A stretch of DNA of 64,000 nucleotides, from the NCBI GenBank assembly GCA_037783415.1, contig JAZGTN010000119.1:1434001-1498000 (forward strand). The letters are read 5' to 3'. Below, in pieces: positions 21,195 to 34,046 of the stretch (positions within the stretch are counted from its first letter, which is position 1; every line of letters begins with the position of its first letter). This stretch comes from Leptasterias polaris. Lineage: Eukaryota > Echinodermata > Asteroidea > Forcipulatida > Asteriidae. The position numbers were made by a program, and so were the translations under genes. The notes below the pieces were generated by a model that was given only the letters and a program-made list of their open reading frames with translations, made no database searches and was not told where the DNA came from.

Positions 21195-23149
21195 CTTCGA
21201 ATTCCCTCAAAAGAGTCGCAGGACTCTGAGAGAAGAACGAGTGATGTAAAAACTCTACGTTTCAATTGGTTTGCTTCATTTTCTGGAGGAGTTAAACAAA
21301 AGGCTCCAGGAGTAAGATGGCGACCAAAGCATACCGGTCGAAACGCCGTTGCACCAGATATTGTTTGAGCAACTGCAATGCCAATAGATGCTACTGCAAA
21401 CTTCTCCCCATCCATCTTGTAAGAAAGAATGTTGCAGGTTTGGTTTAAATCAACTGATCAAAGATATGTATACTTTGACCAAAACTTTACGAACTGCACC
21501 AACTTCTAGAGGGGAGAACTGTGCTATATGTTTGTCATACTAGTAATGTAAATTTATGGAGATCTAATCATGTCAGCTTAATAACAATTGTAGGGTGTCA
21601 AAGTCGAATAATCCTCTAAAACCAGTTTTGATTGACACAGTAATCGAAAGTGTCACATGGGAGACACACAGTCAGGGGGTTGTTTCGTTTTCCGCACTCG
21701 ACTCTCAAAATCTGAATTATTTAGCGTGTGTTGTGCACAGTAGGGGTTCTTTTTTCGATCATAATCAACCCTGAATTTGGGGAATTTTTTATTTATTTCT
21801 ACCCCAGTTTCTTTTGCTAGACTTAATTCTCTGACAGGGCTTTGTAAATATACTCATTAATCCCTCTAACTGTGGCCTTTTTATGGCTGGGTTCTTCCGC
21901 GTGCTTGGTCATATCAAAATGTTCACAATAGTTGAAGGAAGAAGCACATGTCAACCATCTATATGCGAGTTGTGATGTCACTTTTTAAAGTAAAACACTG
22001 TCTGGTTTTAGTTCGTCCGTAAATGATGATATCGTGTGCATAGAATAGAGACACCTATTTTTTTAAAGGGAGGTCAATTCGTTTAGGTGCACCATTTTCC
22101 ATCAGTCGGTCAACTCTCTCTCCGGTTGGTTTTCTGTTCGCACTGTTTGCGATGAATGCAAACTTGGTTTGGGTAGAGTGATGTATGGACTAATGTAATA
22201 ACAACACCGTTGTCCGCTGATCAGTCAAAATTCTCTTCAAGTGGTCTATTAGATAGGAAATAATATGGACTATGGTGAGCTGACAACGAGCTGACTGGGC
22301 CTGCTGGTCAGCCACTGAAAATGTTAAGGGAAAACCCAGGTTTTTGTTGAAGTGACTTTCGAAATTTCTGTGACTATATTCAGTTGAACAATTAACGCTG
22401 GTGTTCTTATGCAGGGTGTTCAATTTCGAATGAAGTACTGTCAAATTTGAGGACGTTTCCCTGTCCCAATTTAGTACTTTCGATTGGTTTTGTCATTTCC
22501 GTACTCGGTGGTATGTAAGAGGTTGAAGTCACCGTATACACCGGAGATCCACCGGGATTTTTCCTGGGAACTGCACCGGGGCGAGAGGGCAGAACACAGT
22601 GCGGTGTTGTCTGGTGTGGTTGGGTCGAACTCCCGGAATAGTGCAACCGTTGTTCATTTGACATGTAATGGGAATGGCTTCCTTGTTAAGACAATATAAC
22701 CCTTTGTTACAGTTTAAAATGCCTTTGTGCTTGGTGTCTGGCAAGAAGCATTTTCTGGTTAAGACAATTAGTTCAAAGAATAATTGTTCAATTGTTTTAT
22801 ACACAGCGACTTGTAATTCTAGAAGCACGGTAAACTGACATTCTTCACCGGCTCGTCCGGGGAATTTCTGTACCGTAGGATTTGACTTTGAACGGCAGAT
22901 CACGACACTACCGATACCATCTTTGATCCACGGGGGAAGGTCGGATTACATGTAACAAAACCCAAGGAGAATCAACTCTTGAAAACGTACAGTAGATAAA
23001 ATGCCTTAAATTGAATAAACTGATAGTGTGGAGGACAAAGCTCTGCGGGGTATTTCCCAAATGGATGCTACAAAATTGTTTGGATTTTGTCTGAAGAATG
23101 CGTCAGTTTTTCCTCCCAGTTTTAGAGACATTACGTTCAGATGGAACAC
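21195..23149. other. no gene recognised
   Basis: A 104-codon reverse frame (21101-21415) and overlapping frames at 22407-22903 were read, and none shows a recognisable family, signal peptide or splice-bounded structure. Confidence 0.45.
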
Positions 23150-23766
23150 CCAATGCTTCGGGAAAGAGTTATTCCAATCATCTACTTTTTCAAAGATATC
23201 TTAAGGGAAGTACATCCTTGTTTATTGGAAGAGTACATCCATTCCAATCCTCTAGTTTTCAAGAAACATACCATAAATGGATGGTACATCATTGGTTTTT
23301 GGATGAGTACATTCATTCCAATCCTCTAGTTTTCAAGAAACATACCATAAATGGATGGTACATCATTGGTTTTTGGATGAGTACATTCATTCCAATCCTC
23401 TAGTTTTCAAGAAACATACCATAAAGGGATGGTACAACATTAGTTTTGGGGAAGAGTACATTCATTCCAATCCTCTAGTTTTCTCGAAACAAATCACAGA
23501 GAGATGCTACATCTTGGTTTTTGGAAGTAGAGTACATTCATTCATATCTTCTGGTTTTCAAGAAACAAAGGGATGGTACATCATTAGTTTTGGGGAAGTC
23601 GTGCAAATCCTCTAGTTTTCAAAAAACATATCATAAAGGGATGGTACATCATTGGGGAAGTCGTGCAAATCCTCTAGTTTTCAAAAAACATATCATAAAG
23701 GGATGGTACATCATTGGTTTTGGGAAGAGTACAATCATTCAAATCCTCTAGTTTGTAAAGACACAT
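23150..23766 (-). repeat. 74-bp minisatellite array, locus 6 (reverse), best preserved
   Basis: About eight units run in reverse orientation. Adjacent units beginning at 23281 and 23355 are essentially identical over 74 bases (ACATTCATTCCAATCCTCTA, TTTTCAAGAAACATACC, GGTACATCATTGG). Downstream, shortened units share the word GGGGAAGTCGTGCAAATCC, showing a higher-order duplication (about 23594-23690). Frames of 62-101 codons across the array repeat peptide words in step with the DNA and are not evidence for a protein. Confidence 0.9.
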
Positions 23767-24159
23767 AAACAAGAATAAAGCTTAAAAAGTACCAGCCTAA
23801 AAACTACTGAAGTCTTAACAGGCGCCCGCGATTTCATTTAGCAGTTCAATACTTAAGTAACTATACTCAATTAACTGTAGGTTAACTTCTTATATCTTAA
23901 TGCATGACTTGTACTTAAATACCCTTATGAAAGTTAAGTCTTGTGAACCAACTCTTGTGAGCATATCGAGTTCTCCATACCTCAATGGTACTTCAAAAGA
24001 ATAAATTTTGATTATCAAATCCTTGCAAATAAAAGTTAGAGAATTGACAATAACTTATTTCACTATCCATGTGTTAGCACGTACTGGAGAGATGTTCCCG
24101 TTACAGCGGTTGAATGCACAATACTACACACTATTTTAGTAAGTATATTAAATTACACT
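23767..24159. other. no feature recognised
   Basis: AT-rich sequence with no repeat or motif I can support. Confidence 0.5.
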
Positions 24160-24665
24160 CCCTTATTGCGCACGATGATCTCACAGTGTGTAAAATATAC
24201 TTTAGATTTGGTTAGAAACCACCCATCAACTTTGCCCCAATGATTAAATTGCCCTTCTTTCGCTACACCGTACCTTAGCCCCGAACAGTGCTTGTCTGTC
24301 TCCCCAAAACATACACATTTACAATCAGTGAATGATTTCCCTCGTATAGCAGAGCAAATTGCTACACAAAATGCATCAGTTGCTACTCAAAAATCAGGAG
24401 CATTCAGTGTGCACAAAACAAGTTCAGTCTAAATATTTTGCCATGCAAAATCGCTGGATGAAATCGTTCCCTGACACTGTTCCATCAGTATAGCTTTTCA
24501 CCCGTTATTGTATGCGCATTGTGTCTCACTAGTCTTGTAAGCATCAGTTTGAACCACTCATCCACTTTGCCCCACCGATTTCTTCCTTACTGTTACTGTT
24601 AGTGTTACACCGTTCTTTGCTTCAAACGGTACTTCTCTATGTTTCCATGATGGAGTCCGATATCT
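24160..24665. repeat. old diverged direct duplication, about 350-bp spacing
   Basis: Segments at 24165-24305 and 24510-24660 share the order of words TGCGCA, TCTCAC, GAACCACYCATC, ACTTTGCCCCA and CTACACCG/TTACACCG. The match is far from perfect, so it is an ancient duplication or two relics of one dispersed repeat. Confidence 0.4.
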
Positions 24666-24779
24666 TCCAGCTGACCGGGCACACAGCGCTCTGAAATGTT
24701 GTTATGAACGGCGCGTTTGGGAGTCCCTCCTGTCGAATTTAATGATAACGAACTCGTGATATGTGCATGTTGAACTGGG

Positions 24780-25095
24780 CTGCCAGTTAATTACTTGATT
24801 TGGGGTCTAGATTACTTGATTTTAAGAACTAGCTTACTTGGTCTTTAGAACTAGCTTACTTGATTTTAAGACCTGGTTTACTTGGTGTTTAGAACTAACT
24901 TACTTTGTTTTTAGAACTAGATTTTGGAACAAGATTACCTTTCACTTACTATACTAGTTTATTTGATCTAAATTAATAGTTTACTTGATTTCGGAACTGG
25001 TTACTTGATTATGAAACATGATTGCCTTTTTGCTTACTAGATCCTAAACTAGTTAACTAGTTTAGTTGATCTAAAAACTAGATTACTAAATGTTT
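24780..25095. repeat. degenerate 22-bp minisatellite
   Basis: Units of the type GAACTAGCTTACTTGATTTT have a 22-base period on the left (anchors 24826, 24848, 24870 and 24892). Spacing becomes irregular to the right, where CTAGTT and AACTAG words persist. Confidence 0.75.
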
Positions 25096-26794
25096 AACTA
25101 AACAAACACTTTATTTTCTTCGAGTTAACTCCACCCGCCTTTTTAGACTAGACCACCACTGAAGCATTTAGCCCTCATTTACTTCACATCCCTTCACAAG
25201 TGCTCTGATCTTTTCGACAAACATATTAAATCGCACCCCATCAATAGCGCTGTCAACACTTTGACTAACGACCATCCCTCATCGGGACTACCCCCGTCAA
25301 ATGGCGTGTGACCACGGCATAAAAGCACCTAGCCTCGGCCGGGTCCTTTCGTTCGGTAAATGAAGCGCGAACTAGCTACATAAATTACTGCCCATAAACT
25401 ATCACCTCGTTTGTGGATTTGCACGCCCCACTAATAAGTGTTCGTTGTGGGGTGCCTGCTTCACCCCTTCTGGCTGTGGTGAGTGACAGATGTGTACGGT
25501 ATCCGGTCCGAGTACCAGACTTTGCAACTTTGTAGTCTGATTCTGGACCACTTGGTTGTAAGACCACATCAACTATCCCAATTTGACCGCAACCAGACGA
25601 TTTGAATTTCCTCTTTGGTGTGTGTACCACACTAAATAAAATTCTCAAAATTTCATTCCCAGAACTTGACAAGCTCTTTCTTGGGTTTTGACTTGCCTTA
25701 TACATAAATTCAAACTCTCCCGAGATTTCTCAGAACTTGCGACGTCTTTGCTGTTTGAAGTGATACGAATTTAAAAAACCTTTTCCTTATTCCAAGTCCA
25801 CACTCACTTCATGAACCGTAACTTTAAAAAAATTATCCTTCCACATAGACATTCCACCGATAGACATTCCACCGTAGCGCTCTCCACCATCTCGTGGGGC
25901 CCTACGCGCCTTTGGTTCGGGGTCAACTCAGCACAGTGATCCACACCAGCCCATGACTTCTCGATGCATGAAATCCGTTCAGTCAGGCATTTTAAATGAA
26001 GCATGCAATGTAGCAATAGGTTTTAATATAACAAGATAAACATTTTCTGGTTGATTTGGGAAGGCCTGTTGTACCACCGGCGGAGAGTTGTCGCACGTAA
26101 TCTAGTTATATGTAGGCCTATGTGACAGAAGATGTTTTTGATATACTGTAGGCCTACCACATAAAACTAAGGGTTTTTGAACCGGCGTTGTTTTTTCTAA
26201 ACAGGGGCTTCTCAGTTCCCATTTATTACCAGCGTTCTATCTTAACAGTGGTCCGCTGGCCAAATACCAGTTAAAACGCCTCGGGACCAGTCAAACTTCC
26301 CTCAAGTCCGGCTGGCTAATCCAGTGTTGAAAAGCATCCATTTCTATAGGCCCTATGAATTATAGACTAGTGCAAAAGCTGACGGTCCAGTCAAATTAAA
26401 AGCAATGTGGTTCTGCCGGCTCGTCACTGTAAAAAGTTAAGTGGTTAATGGCAGTGCACCAACGAACTCTTCACTGGTAGTTCCACATAACTGTACCTTT
26501 ACCCCGCACCACTGTATCTCTGCCCATATTCACATACTGTAGCTGGCCCCAAAAGCTAATAATTCTCAGTGGTACTCATCAAGCTTCTTCCAGCGTACTC
26601 CCTTAATTTGGAATTCACTCTGTATCATGCTTCCCTGTCTCTTTAATTTGCCCCATATCAAACTCAATATCAATGGTCATCTTTTCTACTTTTTGATTTC
26701 CAATTCTGTTATCCCCTTTCCAAATTTTAAGCCCTCATCCTGAGTGGCCTGTAATTTACGGCATTGCGATTGTCAACTTCCTATAAAATACTCA
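25096..26794. other. no gene recognised; isolated TATA-like site
   Basis: A GC-richer segment near 25250-25350 contains CATAAAAG (25319-25326) followed by CpG-rich sequence, compatible with a TATA promoter but unsupported by any downstream exon. A 15-base direct repeat (AGACATTCCACCG) lies at 25847-25874. Reverse frames of up to 106 codons have no recognisable features. Confidence 0.4.
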
Positions 26795-26895
26795 CTCATG
26801 ACTCGTGACTCAGACTCGGGCCCTCGTGCCGTTTCTCAGTGACTCAGATTCAGACATGAGTCACGGTCAACGATAATCCACTCTCGGACTGATGA
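26795..26895. promoter_or_regulatory. cluster of AP-1-like sites
   Basis: Three perfect TGASTCA sites lie within 58 bases: TGACTCA at 26806-26812 and 26840-26846, and TGAGTCA at 26857-26863. Several near-matches surround them (ATGACTCG, ACTCACTCATG, GATGAGTCG). Clustering of the Fos/Jun/ATF binding word is typical of an inducible enhancer, but a decayed GACTC-type repeat would give the same picture. Confidence 0.35.
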
Positions 26896-27959
26896 GTCGA
26901 TTGTTCTTGGAACTTGGAACTTTAACTCGATATTTTAAGACTCGAATAAAGTACAAGTTAGACTGATTCGGTAGCACCAACGGTTTGTTAATGTTAACTC
27001 ACATAAACTGATTGTAACCATAAAAGAGTTGAATATTCGTATCACAATGTTTGTGTTGTGGTAATGTTTGTGCCAGAGGAAACACATTGGTCTGGGTGCA
27101 CGAAGTTGTATTGCACTGTACCAATGTAAATGATACTCCCCAAACTAAGAAACGTTTTCCAAACAAAATCTTACATTATCACTCCCTTTTTAAAGTAACA
27201 AATTGGACGCCATTATGATCATTGTTGTGATTTTTACCGCACGATTCATTTTGAATGTGTTGAATAATGTAGTACAACAAATATCGAAAGATAGTGTAAT
27301 AAACTGCCTTAAATATACAATTAGCCGCGCATGACGAGATAGCAGGGCATTTGTACTTCACCATTGTAAATCATCAACAGTTGTAGGTAAGAACTTATTG
27401 GAAACCCATCGTTGGCCTCAGTGTTGTTGTTGTCAACCTTGGCTCCACAGTTCCTATAAACGGCCTTCTTAAGATTTTACCAGCTGGTAGATTTTGGGAT
27501 TCGATTGACCCCCCCTTCGCACGCCTCCGGGCCGACACTTAGGCCCCGAAATACTCGCTGATGAACAACAAATGTCAACGGGGGGTTTGTGTAGTTTCTT
27601 TGGGGTTTTTCTATTCCATTTGATGTTGAATCGGAACAGGGTTTAGTGGAGTCAAGGAAAGCGAAGTAGAGTGTGTGCTCAGACAGACTTTTTTGTTGAG
27701 TGTGAGGGAGGGTTTTTCGTAATAAGTTAATAAAAGGAACACCACGCAGCAGTCTACTCTTTGTGGTGATTGGAAAATAAAACTTCTATTGAAAACTGTG
27801 GGTTTTTTTTTATGCAAGTGTTGTCCAAACGTCTGGGTTATAACTTGCGCCAACTCGATAGTAACTTAATAATAAATATTAACTTACAGGATTGGTGAGG
27901 TAAACAAACATTGTAGTTTTAGTGTGAAAGCTTACTGATTATAAAGTTTATACTAGAAT
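26896..27959. other. no gene recognised
   Basis: AT-rich sequence with frames of 61 and 80 codons in reverse and no recognisable features. Confidence 0.5.
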
Positions 27960-28200
27960 CATTTTTCTTCTGTGAAACATTTCCCCTGAAATGAACTCAT
28001 ATTTGAGAAAACTGTATCTGAAAACCTTAAAAACGCAACAGCTAATTTCGGTAACCGTTGTATTTACATGCAGAAAATTGTGCATGGTTTTTCACTATTT
28101 TCAACTGACTCACACAACGGATTAAGCCCAACTTTTCACAGGTTTGTTAATATTCCATGTACGGTTGATCACACAAAACATGGACACTGTCTGTGACTAT
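27960..28200 (-). mobile_element. possible degenerate TTAA-family MITE
   Basis: CTTTTCACAGGTTTGTTAAT near 28133 corresponds to the reverse complement of AACTAACCTGTGAAAGC in the left half of the element at 3485. The surrounding order (AACTGACTC, GATTAAGCCC) agrees with my memory of the family. Termini are not identifiable, so this is weak. Confidence 0.3.
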
Positions 28201-29063
28201 TTCGTCAGCTCTACCAATTCTGTATATAACCTTCAACACCAACTTAACACCTTTTCACATAGTGTTGAAAATTAAATCTTACCACCATACTGTAAGATAC
28301 ATGCGGATATTGAGTCAGCGTAATGTTCTTTGAGTAAATATTTACACCTACTTAACACTCTGCCAAACAGTACTGTGCTTGTTGCTGAAATTGAGATTTT
28401 CAAACACTAATTAAGACAAATTCAATTTTGCTGGCTTCAACATAATTGACTTGATAGGCCCTATTTCTCTTTCTACACTCTTTGAACTCAAAACGGTCTT
28501 TCGTTTTGTGTTCGTAAAAGAATTAAAGGTTTATTTATATTTGTCCGTCCATATAAATCAACAAATGACAAAAACGAGGCATGAATGCAAAAGTAGTCTG
28601 GTGTCAATTTGTCACGATCTCAGTTGATTCATCATCAAAACTGGCCACAGGGAACTAGACCAAGACATATGCAAGTGGTAGCATGAAACCATTGACGTTG
28701 AGGCCGTTGTCGTTTGAGTTTTAACGACCTGCTAAAAGTATGTTTGACAAGATGAAGTGGGTATATTTGGCTGGCATGTTATTTTTTAACATAATACCGT
28801 AAATCCCGAAAGTCATGGTCAAGTGTCGCTTGACCGTTTACTGCATCAACAAATATGGAGTGTGGGCCCACTTGTGGTGGTTGCTTTCTACCCCTACTTT
28901 TGCAGCCACCGGCAGCGGTGAAAATGTATACTTCAGCTTTGTGAACGTCGATATACAACGTCGTCGGCATCTGAGTCACGTTTATGACAAGATCTTGAAA
29001 ACATTTCTTAACAGTCGTAAAACTGCTGGGGCAGGGTTGTTGTTTTTTGGTTTTTTGCGACCC
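28201..29063. other. no gene recognised
   Basis: AT-leaning sequence. A 94-codon forward frame (28815-29099) and a 66-codon reverse frame overlap one another, and neither shows a recognisable domain. Confidence 0.45.
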
Positions 29064-29097
29064 CGACCAGGCCCCAATTTCATGGAGCTGTTTAAGT
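29064..29097 (+). mobile_element. GGGCCC-family element, terminal fragment
   Basis: GGCCCCAATTTCATGGAGCT followed by GTTTAAG matches the terminal inverted repeat of the elements at 60432 and 46006. The rest of the element is absent, replaced by a degenerate repeat. Confidence 0.6.
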
Positions 29098-29352
29098 AGA
29101 ACTTAGTTCTAATTTGAACTCTTCCTAAGTTCTGAAAAAACATGTTCTACTAGTACTAATTTATATCTGATGAGAACCTAGTTCTCTACTATTATTAGTT
29201 TCTGAAAGAACTTCTTCAGCCAAAAACTCACGTCTAAGTAGAATTTAGTTCTGATAAGAACTCGACCTGCTGAGTTCTAAAAGAACTTGTCCTGCTAATT
29301 TGTAAGTCGTAGAAATTAGTTCTGATGAAAACATTTTCTGAAAGTAGTTGGC
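29098..29352. repeat. degenerate GTTCT/AGAAC-rich tandem region
   Basis: Words such as TTAGTTCTGATRAGAAC, CTGCTRAGTTCTRAAAGAAC and ACTTGTCCTGC recur with irregular spacing. GTTCT and AGAAC are complementary, so many short hairpins are possible. I read it as a decayed minisatellite that starts at the terminus of the GGGCCC fragment. Confidence 0.55.
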
Positions 29353-31453
29353 CAGCTATATGTCTCGTTTTCCCCTCGATATAATGTACTTTGTCCTGAA
29401 CGCACACACTACAACCACGTTATACGTTCAGTTTCTATACGGGTAATTGGGAAGGTAAACAAAACAAAAACCCAGCCGGCTTTCGGAAGGGGCGAAAGTA
29501 GCCATGTTTATCCCGGATGTAATCCGTTCTACTCCCCCCGTCCGTCCAGACCCACGTCTACGCTCTTAAGCCTTACTCCTAGGCAGCTCACCGCCCCAAT
29601 GTTTTCTAGACAAATACAACCTTGTTTTTGGTCCAGTTTTTAATTAAATCCTACACGTTCGTTGGGGGTAACGTCAAGCCTATAATATTGGAACATGAGA
29701 GATGAGGTGTTTTTTTTCTTCTTCTCTCTCTCTGCGATGACTGGGTAAGAAATTGTTCCCCTGTTTCGCCTCCAACGAATCAGATCTAGTTAGTTGCTAA
29801 TAAATGTTTGTTTCCAGTTTGATGTAAACTTGATTGAGGGCCCTTGGGTGGGAGCGAGTGTCTGTTTTGCAGTGATTGGGGTCTGGTGTTGAAGCCCTAG
29901 ACGCAGCAACCAATGAACGTACAGAGCTCATTATCTAAAATTAAAAAGGTATACCTCAATGTCAATTAATCCCAAAGAAAATATCATTCGTATATGGTTT
30001 CTTGAAAGCGTTTGTGCAAAAATAATAGGCTGTTAAAGTTGATGAATACCAGCAACTTTCGCAAAGGACATCTTCACAATGTCCACAAAAGAGAGCATCA
30101 TTTATGACTTTAGGTTGAAATGTATCTCTGTTAGTTGTACGGCGTGTTTACTCCATGGAAATTGATAGAAATGATAATTATCTCAACAACAAAAACCCAG
30201 CACCTTTAAGTTCACAGACTATTACTCTAATCTTTACTGAAAGGAAGTCAGCGGGCATGCAAAATCAACCTCGTCCCCACATTACCGCCCGATGCTCCTG
30301 TCTAATTTTAGTCCCTGACACAATATTTTCCAGAACCGCTTTGACGTAATAGGGTGAAACATATGGGTCATAATTTTTCTTCATCAAAAATGATTTCTCA
30401 GCAGAAGTTTTTTCTTTGCGTTTTGCGTAACACCTGCCTTAAACCGTAAACACTTTGATCACACCTAACGGGTTCTTATTTGTTGGAACATTTTGATAAG
30501 TATCACAATCGGCATCTATTTGAAGTTTTGCCGCGTTGTGGGGAGACTAAAGTTGACCCATTTTCCAACGGGACCTTTCGGAGCGTAGTCTCCCTCTCAA
30601 GACGTCATAAACAATTTGACACATTCTGAGGAGGAATGCAGTAAACGGCTGCATGGTGTCTGTTTTAAAATTATTTTTATGCTTTCATTTGATGAAAATG
30701 TCTGGCCATACAAAAAAAAATCTTTTTAATAAATCAGCCTGCTCCATAGTTTACAAATCAATAGAAAATGTAATTCCTTCTCCTCGTTATGATATCACTT
30801 TCCATTTATTGTATTTGGCGTCGACTAAAAATCGAAACTCGATTCGACTCTGTCAAATAGCTGGATGATTAGCAAGCATTTTCGTTTTAGTGTAAAGCTA
30901 CGACTTAGGCCCTATGATTTTACATATTTGTTAATCTACAAAGTACAAATTGCAAATTGTTCTGAAAAATAATCGTATACAGTATCGTATCAAGAAAACA
31001 AAATCCCGGTCTCTCTTTTTATGCCACTCGAACTAAAATGTGTAAATTTAATCGGACTTGAGTGTATGTTGTCGTAATTAACCTTTCTAAAAAATATTAA
31101 AGATTTCCTGAGGTGCCCGGTACTCGGTAGCATCGTGGTAACCATGTTAATACCGAAAATCAGATTTATTTTCAATTTTATACAGTTCAATTCAATACAA
31201 TTCAACTTGTTTTATTTCCGTGTGTGCACTAGATGTGCAATTTCAATTACATAGCTAAATTTACATAAACATTTCAAAAAGGAACAACAAACAAAACAAT
31301 GGGTCTTCGTGCACATTGCACGGACATCTAAAAAACATAGAGAAATTCCATAGCTGAGTAAAAAAGAGCAAATACTCAAAACTTGAATCTCGAAGGAAGT
31401 TTTTAGTAACATGGCAGGTCTTCGACGATGATATCACGGGATCTAATGTGTCA
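29353..31453. other. no gene recognised
   Basis: Mixed sequence with a TC-rich tract near 29710-29735 and an inverted pair (GGGAGACTA at 30542, TAGTCTCCC at 30586). Frames stay under 80 codons and none is recognisable. Confidence 0.5.
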
Positions 31454-31479
31454 CCCCCCCCCCCCCCCCCCCCCCCCCC
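31454..31479. repeat. C26 run
   Basis: Twenty-six consecutive C, the longest C/G mononucleotide run in the window. True length is likely polymorphic and may be misassembled. Confidence 0.95.
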
Positions 31480-32005
31480 ACCATCCCTTACCCCGCGCAC
31501 AAAAACACGTGTCTTCCATCATAAGCAATCAGCCCATCCCGTTGTGCCCTTGTTTTCCCGCGCACCAAATTAGCAAATGTCGTCTGCGAGTCGAGAATTC
31601 TCCTCGGTCTTGTATTCGCCCTTTAGTGACATTTCTTTCTTTCTTTCTCTTTTTGTTTGTGTGTTCATTTTGACGGGAGCGGACCTTGACTGGTTCGGTC
31701 GGCCGTGGTTGGTGAGGAATGTACGGTGTATAGCAACCTGGTTCCGTCTCGGGTTGCGTTTAAGTACAAGAGTGCAGGTTAAACTCCGTGGAGGGATTCA
31801 AATTATTTGACTGACGGGTCTCGGGTCCTTTTTTGTTTCCCAAATGTATAATACATGCTCGGTAATGATAAAACAGTAGGCCTAATAGTTAGTTTGAAAC
31901 ATTATTCTTTGTAAACACGATGCAGTAATACCCGTTTTCCTGAGAAACATTTCTAACCGAATTACTGGTACAATAGCGCCACCCCCACCCCCAATAGAAT
32001 TGTGT
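31480..32005. other. no gene recognised
   Basis: A modestly GC-richer stretch carries overlapping 77-81 codon frames without recognisable features. TAGGCCTA occurs at 31877-31884. Confidence 0.45.
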
Positions 32006-32230
32006 GCTTGAGATGCCTGAGAAAGGCTTGAGATGCCTGAGAAAGGCTTCATGCCTGAAGCCTTTCTCAGATTCGAATTGTGGATAAAAAGTTACCTCTT
32101 TCTCTAAAACTACATTACTTCAAAGGGGGTCGTTTCCATCAACGTTTGGCAATATCAATAGCTCTTTACCAAGTAAGTTGTTATGATCAGTAACTTTTGG
32201 AGTAATTACCAAAAGTACGCCCTGTATAAA
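32006..32230 (+). mobile_element. TTAA-family MITE, right half only
   Basis: It aligns with the right half of the element at 3485-3877: a central hairpin (CTGAGAAAGGCTTCA, 4-base loop, and complement), then TAAAAAGT, TACCAAGTAAGTT, and the terminal segment TAATTACCAAAAGTAC (32203-32218) ending in GTATAAA. A 20-base segment is duplicated in tandem on the left (32008-32027 and 32028-32047). The left terminal half is missing, so it is a truncated or rearranged copy. Confidence 0.6.
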
Positions 32231-33565
32231 TTGCGTGTGCTCCTCAAGATTTCAGTTGACTCATTTTGTAAACTCTTAACGCCACCCAAAATCATCTCCA
32301 TAGACCCCAGTCCCCAGATAGGAACCAGACGGTCCCATTCACCAAAGACGTTCTTAACAAGATGTGGGATTAACGCAAGATGGGTTACAAATCCAACACA
32401 GCCATCACCGAGAGCAAACGAGCAGAGGGCCCGGTGACAGGCGACTTCCGATCGGGGCATTGTCCGGGTGTAATTCGGTGACTTTTGCGGAATAATTTGT
32501 CTTCGCGATTGAATGGACAAGGGACAAAGAAGAAGAACTCTTTTGGGGGTTGGAAATAAAAGCAGGTTCCTTTTTAATTGAAACTTGTTTTTTAACTCTT
32601 TTCTTTACGTATTGTCTGACTGGTTTTTTTTGGGGGGGGAAGCTGTTTGAAAGCTGTAGGCCTACTCTGTGTCCTGAGAAAGTTTGTTTAAAAGTTTGGT
32701 TGTGTTTTGTTTGATGTGAGGGGGATGGGGGAATCGAATAAATGGTGTACGCGTGACTGGTCAATTATTAGTCGGTTAGTCGGTTAGTGATTTGTTTGCT
32801 TGTTTATTGGTTTGTTTAGCGGATGGTTGAATAGTCGATTAACGTAGATCGATTATTCTGTTACACGGTTGTTTGGGTTGAGTTTCGGGGCCATTCATAA
32901 AAAAATGGGAAACTTATAAACCTGTTTAAGGTTAGGCCTATGTTTACGTTCGTACAGTTAAAATTTGACACGGTACATTTTAATCCAATCATTTCTATTT
33001 CACGTGGCAAACAAAAATGAATAATATTTAACCCTAAATTAAATTACTCTTAATAATAATTGGTTCTCATAATAGCGCACATATCCCAGTACCTAGATCA
33101 AGTAATTTTACAACATTGTTACCCCTGTTCATCAGACAAACTTTATGTTACACCATTCCTCAAAACTTTCTCAACTCCCTGGGAAGCAAACAACCCCAAG
33201 CTTCTTAAATAAGCGCTAAGGGGTTAATCCAACACAATACTGTCTCAGCGCTCCCAGGTTTCATTTTATACACATGTGGATTAAGAGAAGAAATCACAGT
33301 ACAACGCTCAAGGGCACAAGTGTTTTGCAGAAATCGAACCCACACACCGACGAACCTTCTATACTAGGTTTTATGGTTTTAAAAAGTTTGTAAAAAGCAA
33401 ATAATCCTAAATCTTTTGCAGTCATAAAAGAAGACAGTTTCATGACAACATTCCCCTCTTCAACTCCTTCCCATCCAATATTTCAATGTTACCTTTTGTT
33501 ACTGGTTTGACCTCCCCTGTTAAGCATCTGTCCATCACACGGAAACAGGAAACAGTGATCTTACT
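32231..33565. other. no gene recognised
   Basis: Two reverse frames of 104 and 119 codons overlap at 32206-32764, and neither is recognisable. A G-rich/T-rich segment lies at 32620-32640, and TAGGCCTA occurs at 32657-32664 and 32933-32940. Confidence 0.45.
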
Positions 33566-33588
33566 CCCCCCCCCCCCCCCCCCCCCCC
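33566..33588. repeat. C23 run
   Basis: Twenty-three consecutive C, part of the series of long mononucleotide C/G runs. Confidence 0.95.
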
Positions 33589-34031
33589 ACTCCAACCCTT
33601 ACAAAAACTGACCGCGTACCCACTTGACAAGATTGCAAAAGTTGCCACTCGATGTTGCAACTTCGTCTCTCTTTTTAAGCTTCTGTAAAATACGCGACTC
33701 TATCTCGTCAGTGCTGATCCGTCAAAAAGAGCAATCAAGCGCATTGACGTATTGACCAAAGAAGAAGATAAAATGGCCGGTTTGGGTTAATTGCTCCCGT
33801 TGTCTACACCCTCTCTGATACCCCACTATTGAACCCCCACTCCTACCTCCACATCCCCTCTCGATTACAAAAACCAAGCCATTATCACTTTTAAAAGAAA
33901 TCCTTTTAAAAACCATCGTCGTCCCTTTTTTGTCGCCACGTGATTTTAAACCACAGTCTAAAGAGAGAGTTGTTGATTCCGCGGTAATTGTCACTTGTAC
34001 TCCGCTCTCAGGAGATGGTTTGATAGTCTAT
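33589..34031. other. no feature recognised
   Basis: Sequence between two C runs with a 90-codon reverse frame lacking recognisable features. Confidence 0.5.
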
Positions 34032-34046
34032 CCCCCCCCCCCCCCC
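34032..34046. repeat. C15 run
   Basis: Fifteen consecutive C. Confidence 0.95.

Noticed and set aside
23098..23751. Frames repeating peptides such as EYIHSNPLVFKKH
   Set aside because: They follow the 74-bp non-coding unit, which also appears decayed and frame-broken at six other loci.
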